From assembly GCF_000469505.1 (NCBI RefSeq), contig NZ_KI272843.1, positions 1-49,802 on the forward strand: 49,802 nucleotides of DNA, given 5' to 3'. Below, in pieces: positions 17,998 to 26,283 of this stretch. The notes under the pieces are model-generated. The model had not been told where the DNA came from. It ran no database searches and worked only from the letters and a program-made list of their open reading frames with translations. Position numbers and translations under genes: made by a program. The stretch comes from Leptotrichia sp. oral taxon 215 str. W9775. GTDB taxonomy: Bacteria; Fusobacteriota; Fusobacteriia; Fusobacteriales; Leptotrichiaceae. The first letter of the stretch is position 1. Each line of letters starts with the position of its first letter.

Positions 17998-19053
17998 ATG
18001 AAGATAATTTTTAAAAGAACAACACCTACATATAGAAATCAGCTGACTACTCAGCAGGTAATGTTATATTTAACAGCAACTCTGGTAGTAGTAAGTTTGT
18101 TTTCTGTCGGGTATTACTTTACTTTGGGAGCAGATTATGGTATTAAAGCTTTATTAATGATAATAGCATCAGTAGTTGCGGCTTATTTATGTGAAGCCGG
18201 ATATTTCTATCTGCTTAAGGAAAAAGATATAAAAAAGGCAGTTAATAACTCTTTTCCATATGTTACAGCAATATTATTTGCATTGATACTGCCAATAGGA
18301 ACACCATATTATGTTGTAATTTTCGGTAGTATTTTCTCAATTTTAATAGGAAAATTACTATTTGGAGGATTTGGACAGAATATATTTAACCCTGCACTGA
18401 TAGGAAGGGTATTTGTAATGATGTCTTATGGAGATAAACTTACAGCGGTACTTCCTGGAAAAGCTGTAGATGGTGTAGCTTCGGCAACTCCTACAACTAT
18501 TATGTCAATGGGAAGCTGGATGGGAGACTCAAACATATCTCTTGCAAACTTATATTTAGGATTTTATAAAGGGTCAATTGGAGAAACTTTTGCAGTTGTA
18601 ATCATTATTGCAGGAGTATTCCTTGCTATAAAGAAAGTTCTTGACTGGAGACTTCCTGTATTTTATATAGGAACGGCTTTTGTAATAGCATTTATCGCAG
18701 GAATGACACATGGATTATCTCCATTACACTTTGCATTGGTTCATATAGGAATTGGAGGACTTGTATTTGGAGGAATATTCATGCTTACAGATCCGGTAAC
18801 TTCACCTGTAGATCCATTTGGAAAAATATTATTTGCAGTAGGAGCGGCATTCTTCACAATGCTTTTAAGATTCAGATCAAATATGCCTGAAGGAGTTCTT
18901 TATTCTATATTGATAATGAACATGCTTACTCCTATGATTGATAAGTATACTGTAAAACCTACAAATAAAGATGAAAGTAGAAAACTGATAATAGTTATAG
19001 CAGCAATGCTTGTATGTTCTTTACTTATAGCATTAGTATGGAAGGGGGCGTAA
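17998..19053 (+). CDS. rnfD: Rnf complex subunit RnfD
   Basis: Integral membrane subunit (351 residues, about nine or ten helices) carrying covalently bound FMN. The flavinylation site is visible as SATP at residues 162-165, with T164 the expected FMN-modified threonine; GFGQNIFNPALIGR and LTDPVTSP are conserved in the NqrB/RnfD family. It begins 2 bp after rnfC and ends 3 bp before rnfG, so translation is likely coupled. The ApbE homologue at 21373 is the expected flavin transferase. Confidence 0.96.
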   Translation: MKIIFKRTTPTYRNQLTTQQVMLYLTATLVVVSLFSVGYYFTLGADYGIKALLMIIASVVAAYLCEAGYFYLLKEKDIKKAVNNSFPYVTAILFALILPIGTPYYVVIFGSIFSILIGKLLFGGFGQNIFNPALIGRVFVMMSYGDKLTAVLPGKAVDGVASATPTTIMSMGSWMGDSNISLANLYLGFYKGSIGETFAVVIIIAGVFLAIKKVLDWRLPVFYIGTAFVIAFIAGMTHGLSPLHFALVHIGIGGLVFGGIFMLTDPVTSPVDPFGKILFAVGAAFFTMLLRFRSNMPEGVLYSILIMNMLTPMIDKYTVKPTNKDESRKLIIVIAAMLVCSLLIALVWKGA

Positions 19054-19056
19054 AAT

Positions 19057-19578
19057 ATGAAAAAATCATTGTATTTAAGTTTCTTTTTGGCGGTAATAAG
19101 CATTATCTCGGCTTTTATTCTGTCAATGACAAATTCGCTGACTTCAGAAACAATAAAAAATGCAAATATAGCAAAGCAGAATAAAAAACTGCAGGCAATG
19201 TTTAATGATAAAACAAAATTTACAGAAGAAGGAACTTCTCATGATAATCCTGCAATAGAAAAGGTTTTCAAAGCGGAAGAAGATGGGAAGGTAACAGGAT
19301 ATGTGTACAATGTAGTTACAAAAGGTTATGGAGGAAAAATTAAATTTCTTGTGGCAATAAGCAGTGATGGGAAATACATAGCTTTTGATTCACTTGAACA
19401 TAATGAAACTCCTGGATTTGGGACAAAAATGGATGAGCCTAAGTTTAAAGGACAGTTTAAAGACAAACCTGTTACAGATGAAATAGATGGAATCAGTGGT
19501 GCCACAATAACAACAAAGGGTCTGAAAAAAGGATTTGATGCGGCAGTGGAAGATTTTGAGAAAAATTATAAGAAATAG
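19057..19578 (+). CDS. rnfG: Rnf complex subunit RnfG
   Basis: Single-pass membrane protein (TM about residues 7-25) with a periplasmic FMN-binding domain. The covalent FMN site SGAT is at 147-150 with T150 as acceptor; HNETPGFGTKM is the conserved upstream motif. The 173 residues are at the short end for the family. It lies between rnfD and rnfE with gaps of 3 and 9 bp. Confidence 0.95.
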   Translation: MKKSLYLSFFLAVISIISAFILSMTNSLTSETIKNANIAKQNKKLQAMFNDKTKFTEEGTSHDNPAIEKVFKAEEDGKVTGYVYNVVTKGYGGKIKFLVAISSDGKYIAFDSLEHNETPGFGTKMDEPKFKGQFKDKPVTDEIDGISGATITTKGLKKGFDAAVEDFEKNYKK

Positions 19579-19587
19579 GAGGCAGAA

Positions 19588-20292
19588 ATGAAAAAGTCAG
19601 AAATAATTAAATCAGGAATATTAAAAGAAAATCCTGTTTTTGTAATGTTCTTAGGTACATGTCCGACACTGGCTACAACAAATTCCCTTACAAATGCTGT
19701 AGGGATGTCAATTGCATTTGCGGTTGTACTTATGATGACAAATACAATAATAGCGGCAATAAGAAAAATAGTTCCGGATCAGATAAGAATACCGGTATAT
19801 ATAGTAGTAATAGCAACAGCAGTAAAGTTTTGTGAAATGCTTCTTAACGCATATGCACTTCCAGTTTATGAATCATTAGGGGTATTCCTTGCACTGATAG
19901 TCGTAAACTGTATAGTTTTAGGAAGAGCAGAAGCGTTTGCAAGTAAAAATACAGTAATGGATTCGTTTATGGATGCAATCGGAGTAAGTATAGGATTTGG
20001 ACTGAGCTTGATATTAATGGCGGCATTCAGGGAAATTCTTGGAACAGGTGGATTAAAGCTGAAAAGTCTTTTTGACAGTGAAAAAGTAATATTTGATATT
20101 CCTGTATTTAGAGATTATGCAGCTTCATTCTTTACTTCAGGAGCAGGAGCATTCTTAAGCTTTGGAATATTGGCAGGATTGTTTAATATATATAAGAGCA
20201 GTCAGGAAAAAAAGGCTAAAGAGAAAAGCAAGAATGAAGCAAAGAAAAAAGCAGCTGAAAACGCGGCTGCCAAGGAAGGTAAGGTGGCATAA
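19588..20292 (+). CDS. rnfE: Rnf complex subunit RnfE
   Basis: Integral membrane subunit of six helices, paralogous to RnfA; together they hold an intramembrane Fe-S cluster. The conserved Cys-containing segments are present: FLGTCPTLATTNS (about 22-34) and VNCIVLGRAEAFAS (about 108-121). The C-terminal 35 residues are an unusual Lys/Ala/Glu-rich tail, probably cytoplasmic. The stop shares a base with the rnfA start. SD AGGAGG is 8 bp upstream. Confidence 0.95.
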   Translation: MKKSEIIKSGILKENPVFVMFLGTCPTLATTNSLTNAVGMSIAFAVVLMMTNTIIAAIRKIVPDQIRIPVYIVVIATAVKFCEMLLNAYALPVYESLGVFLALIVVNCIVLGRAEAFASKNTVMDSFMDAIGVSIGFGLSLILMAAFREILGTGGLKLKSLFDSEKVIFDIPVFRDYAASFFTSGAGAFLSFGILAGLFNIYKSSQEKKAKEKSKNEAKKKAAENAAAKEGKVA

Positions 20293-20864
20293 TGGAATTG
20301 GTAACGTTATTTATATCAGCAGTTTTAATAAATAATATAATTTTGACAAAGTATCTTGGGGTATGTCCTTTCCTGGGAGTTTCTAAAAGTGTAAAATCAT
20401 CTTTTGGTATGGGACTTGCCGTAATATTTGTAATTTTTTCATCATCAGTAATAACTTATGGACTATATTATACAGTTTTAGTTCCTTATAACATGGAATA
20501 TCTGGATTTGATAACATTCATACTTGTTATAGCTTCACTTGTACAGTTTGTGGAAATGGTAATTAAAAAGTTTTCACCTACACTGTATAAAGCGTTGGGA
20601 GTTTATCTTCCGCTAATTACTACAAACTGTGCGGTATTGGGAACAGCTCTTTTAAATATAAGAGAAGGTTATACTTTTGCACAAATGTTAGTTAACTCGA
20701 TTGCAGTTCCTGTTGGATTTATGCTTGTAATGTTAATATTTGCTACAATAAGAGAAAGACTTGAGTTATCAAAGACTCCTGAGCATTTTAAAGGAAATGC
20801 AATTTCATTGATAGTTGCGGCATTGATGGCAATGATTATGCTTGGATTTGCAGGGGTGGTATAA
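20292..20864 (+). CDS. rnfA: Rnf complex subunit RnfA
   Basis: A six-helix membrane subunit of 190 residues, the normal family length. Conserved Cys segments are NNIILTKYLGVCPFLGVSK and ITTNCAVLGTALL, which pair with those of RnfE to bind the intramembrane cluster. The start overlaps the rnfE stop (TAATG). It is followed after one base by the small Cys-rich gene at 20866. Confidence 0.96.
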   Translation: MELVTLFISAVLINNIILTKYLGVCPFLGVSKSVKSSFGMGLAVIFVIFSSSVITYGLYYTVLVPYNMEYLDLITFILVIASLVQFVEMVIKKFSPTLYKALGVYLPLITTNCAVLGTALLNIREGYTFAQMLVNSIAVPVGFMLVMLIFATIRERLELSKTPEHFKGNAISLIVAALMAMIMLGFAGVV

Positions 20865-20865
20865 A

Positions 20866-21048
20866 ATGGCTTTAGCACCAATATTATGGGTATTGTTTTT
20901 AGTGGCAATGTTCATAACAACTTATCTTTTAAATAAAAAAACACCTAAACCAAAAGGGTGTGAAGATATTATTAAAAATGCAGGATGCAGAGGATGTAAA
21001 ATGATTTCCTGTGGACATCATCCTTCTGCCGGAAGGGAGAAAAAATAA
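20866..21048 (+). CDS. 60-residue Cys-rich single-TM protein inside the rnf operon
   Basis: Not a standard Rnf subunit. One N-terminal TM (about residues 4-22) is followed by a Lys/Pro linker and a short cytoplasmic tail with C32, C41, C44, C49, then HHPSAGREKK. The spacing C41-x2-C44-x4-C49 equals that of the first three cluster ligands of the neighbouring RnfB. SD GGGGTGG lies 5 bp before ATG 20866. Start and stop are tightly packed between rnfA (1 bp) and rnfB (its stop codon shares a base with the rnfB ATG), so it is surely translated with them. It loosely resembles FeoB-associated Cys-rich membrane proteins. A small Fe-S carrying accessory subunit is my inference. Confidence 0.8.
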   Translation: MALAPILWVLFLVAMFITTYLLNKKTPKPKGCEDIIKNAGCRGCKMISCGHHPSAGREKK

Positions 21049-21359
21049 TGCAGATATCAGCTTTAGTAGCGTTAGGACTAATAGGGGCAGTTTTAGGACT
21101 TCTATTGGGAATAGCGGATAAATATTTACAGGTAAAAGTGGATGAAAGATTAACAAAAGTAAATGAAATGTTACCTAATTTTAACTGTGGTGCATGCGGT
21201 TACCCAGGTTGTAGCGGATTTGCAGGCGGTGTACTAAATGGAGAAATTAAATCTTTAAAACAGTGTAAACCTATGAAACCTGCTGCAAGGGAAAAAATAA
21301 AAGAATATTTGGAAACAACACCTGGAGCAGACGGATCAGTTATAAAAGTGGAAGCATAA
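21048..21359 (+). CDS. rnfB: Rnf complex subunit RnfB, minimal form
   Basis: Only 103 residues: a TM helix (about 4-23), then the RnfB-type [4Fe-4S] domain with C47, C50, C55 and C73 (C-x2-C-x4-C-x17-C, in NFNCGACGYPGCSGFAGG). The C-terminal double-cluster ferredoxin domain that normally brings RnfB to about 190 residues or more is absent. The reading frame ends cleanly and apbE starts 13 bp later, so there is no decayed remainder. The 60-residue Cys-rich protein upstream, another operon product or a gene elsewhere may supply the missing clusters; this is inference. Confidence 0.9.
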   Translation: MQISALVALGLIGAVLGLLLGIADKYLQVKVDERLTKVNEMLPNFNCGACGYPGCSGFAGGVLNGEIKSLKQCKPMKPAAREKIKEYLETTPGADGSVIKVEA

Positions 21360-21372
21360 GTACGGAGATAAA

Positions 21373-22530
21373 ATGAATTTTAATAAAAAAGTTAACATGA
21401 ATAACATTAATAAAAAATTCGGGAAAATGGGACTTATATTTTTAATATCAGTCCTAATTTTCTCTTGTTTTAATAATAAGGAAAAGGTATATACTGAAAC
21501 TGTAGATGGCCTATTTGATACAGTGCATGTAATATCGGGATATGACAAAAGTGAACAGGAATTTAAGAAAAAAGTAAAGTTTTATCAGGAGGAAATGGAA
21601 AAACTTCATAAATTATATACTTCTTATGAAGATTTCCAGGGAATAAACAATATAAGTACAATTAATGAAAATGCCGGAATAAAACCTGTAAAAGTAGACA
21701 GGAATATAATAGACCTACTGAAGGATACACTGGAAAGAAATAAGGAAATAAGTGATAAGGTGAATATAGCGGCAGGAAATGTCATTGATTTGTGGGATAA
21801 GGCAAAAACGGAAGGAAAACTTCCTGAACAGTCAGAACTGGAAAAAATGCAGAAATGTGCAAAAACTGAAAATATTGTAATAGATGAACAGAATTCAACA
21901 GTCTTTATCAAGGAAAAATGTACTAAGCTAAATTTAGGAGCAGTTGCAAAAGGTTATGCTGTGGAGCAGGTTACAAAAAAGATGGAAAAGGCAGGAATGA
22001 CATCCTTTATAATATCTGCAGGTGGAAATGTAAAGGTAGTTGGGAAAAGAAAAATTCCAAAAAAGGAAAGTGAAATAACAGATTTAAAAAGTTGCAAGGA
22101 TCAGTTCTGTATTGGAATAGCTTTACCGTTATATAATGATAATAAGATAGATAAGAGCAATCCTTATAATAATGGTAAAAATGACTATCTTGCAAAAATT
22201 GCGACAGAAAATATGTCGATAGTGACAACAGGAAATTATCAGAGATATTTTGTAATGGATAATAAAGTTTATGGGCATGTAATTAATCTTGAAACTTTAA
22301 AGCCGGAAGACAGTTTTGCTTCAGTAAGTGTAATAACAGAGGATTCAGGATTGGCAGATTTTATGTCTACTACACTGTTTCTACTTTCTTATGAAGAAGG
22401 AAAAGCGCTTATAGAGAAAATGGGTAAAAAAGAAAAGATAGATGTTATATGGGCAATGAAAAATGGAGATGTAATGTCTTCTGAAGGGCTTATAAGTGGA
22501 GAAAATTATGTCAAATACAATTTCAGATAG
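21373..22530 (+). CDS. apbE: FAD:protein FMN transferase lipoprotein (ApbE)
   Basis: Exported lipoprotein that attaches FMN to threonines of RnfD and RnfG. The N-terminus has a basic region, a hydrophobic helix (20-30) and lipobox LIFSC with C32 as lipidation site. Family motifs: FDTVHVISGY, KLNLGAVAKGYAVEQV, SAGGNVKVVG, VTTGNYQRYF and the HVINLETLKPEDSFASVSV region with conserved H. At 385 residues it carries a modest insert after the GGNVKVVG strand. SD GGAG is 5 bp before the ATG. Its place directly after rnfB fits its job. It overlaps the next gene by 23 bp. Confidence 0.93.
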   Translation: MNFNKKVNMNNINKKFGKMGLIFLISVLIFSCFNNKEKVYTETVDGLFDTVHVISGYDKSEQEFKKKVKFYQEEMEKLHKLYTSYEDFQGINNISTINENAGIKPVKVDRNIIDLLKDTLERNKEISDKVNIAAGNVIDLWDKAKTEGKLPEQSELEKMQKCAKTENIVIDEQNSTVFIKEKCTKLNLGAVAKGYAVEQVTKKMEKAGMTSFIISAGGNVKVVGKRKIPKKESEITDLKSCKDQFCIGIALPLYNDNKIDKSNPYNNGKNDYLAKIATENMSIVTTGNYQRYFVMDNKVYGHVINLETLKPEDSFASVSVITEDSGLADFMSTTLFLLSYEEGKALIEKMGKKEKIDVIWAMKNGDVMSSEGLISGENYVKYNFR

Positions 22531-22951
22531 AATTTTTAAGGATACGTCAGAAAAGAAAATGTTAAATAAATTTGATATACTGTATGTGCTATTTATAGTT
22601 TTTTTATCATTTTTTCTAATTTTTTTTGGTATTTTCTTTGTGAAAAAAACTGGAAACAGGGCAATTGTAAAATATAATAATAAAGAAATAATGGCGATAG
22701 GATTAAATAAAAACCAGACAATAACACTAAAGAAGAAACAGTATCCCCTGTTACTTGATGACATGGTAATAGAAGTCAGGGATAAAAAAATAGCAGTAAC
22801 AAAGGAAAAATCCCCTTATAACTACTGTTCTATGGCAGGGTTTACAAATGAAAGTACGAGACCGATAATATGTCAGCCTAATAAAGTTGTAATATTGATA
22901 GAAGATGTGGAAAATATCAACAAAAAGGATATTGATGCGGAGGTTCATTAA
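22508..22951 (+). CDS. NusG domain II-containing membrane protein
   Basis: A 147-residue protein with one TM helix (about 22-45) and an outer domain whose end (YCSMAGFTNES...PIICQPNKVVILIE) matches the NusG domain II family, small proteins often found beside ApbE, Rnf and HepT genes in anaerobes. The start is ATG 22508, inside the end of apbE, with GGAG 7 bp upstream; a GTG 12 bp earlier overlaps the SD. Function is unknown; the operon suggests a tie to Rnf or flavinylation. Confidence 0.82.
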   Translation: MSNTISDRIFKDTSEKKMLNKFDILYVLFIVFLSFFLIFFGIFFVKKTGNRAIVKYNNKEIMAIGLNKNQTITLKKKQYPLLLDDMVIEVRDKKIAVTKEKSPYNYCSMAGFTNESTRPIICQPNKVVILIEDVENINKKDIDAEVH

Positions 22952-22952
22952 T

Positions 22953-23540
22953 TTGGAAATAACAGGTAAAAAGGAAAATTGTGATGAAATATTAAAGAAT
23001 GATAAGATATTTGAAAATAAAAATATAGTTGAATCGGATCAGGAATTGAGAAAAGCACTTTTAATATCGGTATTTCTCAGTTTAAGCATAATATTACAGA
23101 TAGCTGAAAGTTTTATATTTATTCCTCTATTTTTACCTGGAATAAAGCTGGGACTTGCGAATATAGTAACAGTGATAGTCCTTTATGTATATGGAATAAA
23201 GGAAGCAGGTAAGATAGGAATAATGAGGATATTTCTTGCAGGAATATTGAGAAATGGACTTGGGATGAATTTTATGTTTTCATTAGTCGGGATATTATGT
23301 TCATTAATTGCATCAAGTTTCTTAAAAAAAACAGGAAAATTTTCTGTAATGGGGGTAAGTATTGCAGGAGCAAATTTCCATATGATAGGACAGATAATAG
23401 TAGCATCAGCTATTTATAGGACAAATTTACTTTATGTAAGCTATTTACCGTATATGCTGTTAATATCATTGTTTACTGGAATGTTAACAGGGTATTTTGC
23501 TGAAAAAATATTGGAAAGAGTAGATTTTAAAAGTTTTTGA
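22953..23540 (+). CDS. HepT/Gx-type transporter membrane protein
   Basis: A 195-residue protein with about five or six helices matching the Gx transporter/heptaprenyl diphosphate synthase component I family (FLPGIKLGLANIVTVIVLY and RNGLGMNFMFSLVGIL). This family resembles ECF S components and often follows NusG-II and ApbE genes in anaerobes. Two starts are possible: TTG 22953 with a perfect GGAGG (22939-22943) nine bases upstream, which I prefer, or ATG 22935 preceded by AAGGA. The N-terminal 35 residues are hydrophilic. Last gene of the rnf operon. Confidence 0.83.
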   Translation: MEITGKKENCDEILKNDKIFENKNIVESDQELRKALLISVFLSLSIILQIAESFIFIPLFLPGIKLGLANIVTVIVLYVYGIKEAGKIGIMRIFLAGILRNGLGMNFMFSLVGILCSLIASSFLKKTGKFSVMGVSIAGANFHMIGQIIVASAIYRTNLLYVSYLPYMLLISLFTGMLTGYFAEKILERVDFKSF

Positions 23541-23561
23541 GAATAGAAAAATGAAAAAGAC

Positions 23562-23590
23562 TTGATTTTTCTTAAAAAAAATGATAATAT
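23562..23590 (+). promoter_or_regulatory. Promoter of rpsT
   Basis: -35 TTGATT (23562-23567), 17-nt spacer, -10 TAATAT (23585-23590) with the extended TG at 23582-23583. It leaves a leader of about 70 nt before rpsT. Confidence 0.6.
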
Positions 23591-23665
23591 ATTGTGGTAA
23601 TTTTGCATCTAATATTATAGAGCAATATTCATAAATATAAATATAATGTTTGAAAGGAGGATGTA

Positions 23666-23932
23666 ATGGCACACTCAAAATCATCTAAAAAAAGAGTATT
23701 TATCGGAGAAAGAAACGCTGCTAGAAATAAATCAATAAAGAGTAGAGTTAAAACATTCGTGAAAAAAGTTCTTATTGCTGTTGAAGCTAAAAATGTCGAC
23801 GAAGCTAAAGCAGCATTACAAGTTGCGTACAAAGAATTAGATAAGGCAGTAACTAAAGGTGTTCTTAAGAAAAATACTGCATCAAGAAAAAAATCTAGAC
23901 TTACATTAAAAGTTAATGCATTAGCAAACTAA
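23666..23932 (+). CDS. rpsT: 30S ribosomal protein bS20
   Basis: Small-subunit ribosomal protein, 88 residues, the usual length. Lys/Arg-rich helical protein with the family pattern SKKRVFIGERNAARNKSIKS, a central AKAALQVAYKELDKAVTKG and C-terminal KNTASRKKSRL. A strong SD, GAAAGGAGG, precedes the ATG. It is monocistronic with its own promoter and a double terminator downstream. Confidence 0.97.
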   Translation: MAHSKSSKKRVFIGERNAARNKSIKSRVKTFVKKVLIAVEAKNVDEAKAALQVAYKELDKAVTKGVLKKNTASRKKSRLTLKVNALAN

Positions 23933-23946
23933 TTTTGTTAATGATT

Positions 23947-23972
23947 AATTTTAAAAAAATTTTTTTAAAATT
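23947..23972. terminator. Perfect 26-nt AT palindrome after rpsT
   Basis: A perfect palindrome centred at 23959/23960 (AATTTTAAAAAAA and its complement). It could form a weak A/T-only hairpin with a T run inside, a likely first terminator or 3'-end protector ahead of the stronger one at 23986. Confidence 0.4.
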
Positions 23973-23985
23973 GTATAAAATATGG

Positions 23986-24023
23986 AAAACCGGTTTAAAA
24001 GTAAATTTTTATCGGTTTTTTTT
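23986..24023 (+). terminator. Rho-independent terminator after rpsT
   Basis: AAAACCG (23986-23992) pairs with CGGTTTT (24013-24019), with further inner A/T pairing, and is followed by T residues to 24023. Confidence 0.75.
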
Positions 24024-24089
24024 GTTATAAAAAATAATTTTTGTGCTATACTATAATAGAAAAGTTATTAAAATAATTAGGGGTTTAAA

Positions 24090-25649
24090 ATGAAAGTGAA
24101 TAATCAAAAAAATGCTGATATAATGATAAAAGCTGCTGGACTTTCAGCAATAATACTTATTTTCTTGTGTTTATTACTTATAATTTATGTTGCCATGTTC
24201 AAGAGTGGTACTACCGAACTTCAATATAATAGTGAAGAATATGGAAACAGTGTATTCTACAAGAATAAAGATAAAATCTATGCTTTAGTTTATGGGAATG
24301 GATTATTAGAAGTTGAAGGAGTAGATATTCCTACTTTTAAAGTCTTTGAAGAAGATAATAATGGAAATGTAGCTTATGATAAAAATAGAGTTTATTTTGG
24401 AAATATTGCAGTTTCAGATTTAGACACAAATAAATTGTATTATGTAGGGAATAATTATTATAGTGATGGGACTAATAGTTATTTTTGCTCAACATCTGTT
24501 GAAACATATGAAGAATTGTCAGCACGAAGTATAAATATAAAAAATATATCTCACTTCTTGTTTAAAACAAAAAGACCTCAATACTATTTTTATCCATATA
24601 AAAAATTAGAGACTAATAAAAGATTGGAAAAAGTGGAAGAATTAAAAAATGCTGCAACTGATGGGAAAGAAGTATATTATGCCGGCGAAAAGCTAGTTAA
24701 TGCAGACATCAATACAATAAAAACAATTGAAGATAGCTTATTTTACTTTGCTGATAAAGAAAATGTTTATTATAAATCTAAACTTTTATCATTTAAAAAT
24801 AACGGAAAATTAAAAGTATTTCATGAGAATGATTACAATGTCTACTATCTTTATGATGAGGAAAGTAAGAATGTTTATGCAAATGACTATCTTTTTGATA
24901 CCGCAAATGCTCCCTATAAAGTTGTTGGAATTGATGGAACTCATCATTTTAGTTTACTTTTTATAAGTAAGAATGGAGTTTATTTTTATGACCCACTTAA
25001 GAGAAAACAAGAAAGAATAGGGGATAATATTTTTAAAGGTGAAATTAAAGAAATTTATCCAGATATATTTTCTGATGATGAAAATGTTTACTATTTAGAT
25101 GTCTATGAAGACTGGGCAAAAAGGTCAGGTAATAATCCTTTTTCATTATTAAAAGGTCCTTTTAATGGCCAACTAATATCAAGAAACACTAGAATACGTT
25201 ATCTTGATAAAAAAACTGCTTGGGAAAATGATTGGAAAAAAGTAGCTGATATCAATTTTGATAGGGATGGAAGTATATGGAAAAAAGGAAATAAATATTA
25301 CTATTTTGATATTTATGGTTTTAATCAAAATATAAATAGAACTATTTATGAAATTGTTGATAAAGAAGTTCTTGACTATTTATTGAATTTTTCAAACTTA
25401 AAAGATATCTATACTATAAACTTACCAGATAAAATAAGAGATTTTATATCTAAAAAAAAATTAATAGCCTTTAATGGTGAAGTTAAAATGACCGCTACTA
25501 TCTATTTCCATGAAGATCCTTATGCTTATAGTATTCCAAAAATTATTTTTATTTCTATTTTCTTTTTATTTGGATTATATGCAAGATATAGATTTGATAT
25601 TGCAAACTTTTTAAAAAAACGAAAAAAATCTAAATTTTCCAAGAAATAA
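24090..25649 (+). CDS. DKNYY family membrane protein (paralogue 1)
   Basis: A 519-residue protein with an N-terminal TM (about 14-36), a large outer domain of DKNYY-type repeats (for example DKNRVYFGNIAVSDLDTNK, DGKEVYYAGEKL, DKENVYYKSKLL, FSDDENVYYLDVY) and a C-terminal TM (about 478-498) followed by a basic tail. The repeats alternate D-x(2-3)-V-Y-Y strands, suggesting a beta-rich repeat fold. Compared with its three neighbours it lacks the acidic/basic cytoplasmic N-terminal motif and is the most divergent, with more T-rich codons. DKNYY proteins have no known function. GGGG precedes the ATG. An extended -10 (TGCTATACT, 24044-24052) may be its promoter. Confidence 0.85.
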   Translation: MKVNNQKNADIMIKAAGLSAIILIFLCLLLIIYVAMFKSGTTELQYNSEEYGNSVFYKNKDKIYALVYGNGLLEVEGVDIPTFKVFEEDNNGNVAYDKNRVYFGNIAVSDLDTNKLYYVGNNYYSDGTNSYFCSTSVETYEELSARSINIKNISHFLFKTKRPQYYFYPYKKLETNKRLEKVEELKNAATDGKEVYYAGEKLVNADINTIKTIEDSLFYFADKENVYYKSKLLSFKNNGKLKVFHENDYNVYYLYDEESKNVYANDYLFDTANAPYKVVGIDGTHHFSLLFISKNGVYFYDPLKRKQERIGDNIFKGEIKEIYPDIFSDDENVYYLDVYEDWAKRSGNNPFSLLKGPFNGQLISRNTRIRYLDKKTAWENDWKKVADINFDRDGSIWKKGNKYYYFDIYGFNQNINRTIYEIVDKEVLDYLLNFSNLKDIYTINLPDKIRDFISKKKLIAFNGEVKMTATIYFHEDPYAYSIPKIIFISIFFLFGLYARYRFDIANFLKKRKKSKFSKK

Positions 25650-25681
25650 AAATTAATATAAAAATTTTAGGAGAAAATCTT

Positions 25682-26272
25682 ATGAAGAAAAACAATTTAA
25701 GGGAGAGGGTGAACAATATGAATGCAGAAATTAATATAAGTAATGTTATACTGGAAACAGATAGATTAATCCTTCGTGCCTGGGAAATTACAGATTTAGA
25801 TGATTTCTTTGAATACGCTTCAGTTGAGGGAGTTGGAGAAAAAGCAGGTTGGGAACATCATAAAAGTAAAGATAAAAGTTTAGAGATCCTTAAAATGTTT
25901 ATAGAGGAGAAAAAAGTTTTTGCTATTGTTCTAAAAGAAAATCAGAAAGTTATAGGTTCTATTGGTATAGAAGAACTTAGTGAAGAATTAGATAAAGATT
26001 TAGATAATCTAGTTGGAAGAGAATTAGGCTATGTCTTGAACAAAGATTATTGGAACAAAGGAATAATGACGGAAGCTGTTTCAAAAGTTGTTGACTATTG
26101 CTTTAATACATTAAAATTAAATTTCCTGATGGCCTCATACTTTAATCATAATATTGCATCAAAAAAGGTTCTGGAAAATTTAAATTTCAAATTCTATAAA
26201 GATATTATTATAAAAACAGGATATAATAATATCAAAGAAAAATCTACTTTAATGCTTTTAAAAAATAATTAG
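25682..26272 (+). CDS. GNAT family N-acetyltransferase (RimJ/RimL type)
   Basis: A 196-residue GNAT protein with the RimJ/RimL-like opening ILETDRLILRAWEITDLDDF, a KVIGSIGIEEL beta strand pair, the acetyl-CoA-binding region LGYVLNKDYWNKGIMTEAV and the C-terminal NIASKKVLENLNFKFYKD motif. Family members acetylate the N-terminus of ribosomal proteins or small amines; the substrate is unknown. ATG 25682 has AGGAG 8 bp upstream; ATG 25718 with AGGGTGA 5 bp upstream is an equally good start and would shorten it by 12 residues. It is inserted between DKNYY paralogues. Confidence 0.88.
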   Translation: MKKNNLRERVNNMNAEINISNVILETDRLILRAWEITDLDDFFEYASVEGVGEKAGWEHHKSKDKSLEILKMFIEEKKVFAIVLKENQKVIGSIGIEELSEELDKDLDNLVGRELGYVLNKDYWNKGIMTEAVSKVVDYCFNTLKLNFLMASYFNHNIASKKVLENLNFKFYKDIIIKTGYNNIKEKSTLMLLKNN

Positions 26273-26283
26273 GAGGTTAAATA

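Noticed and set aside
21357..21372. Readthrough or frameshift restoring a longer RnfB
   Set aside because: Only 13 bp separate the stop from the apbE start, and no ferredoxin-like cysteine motif is found in any frame of the following region.
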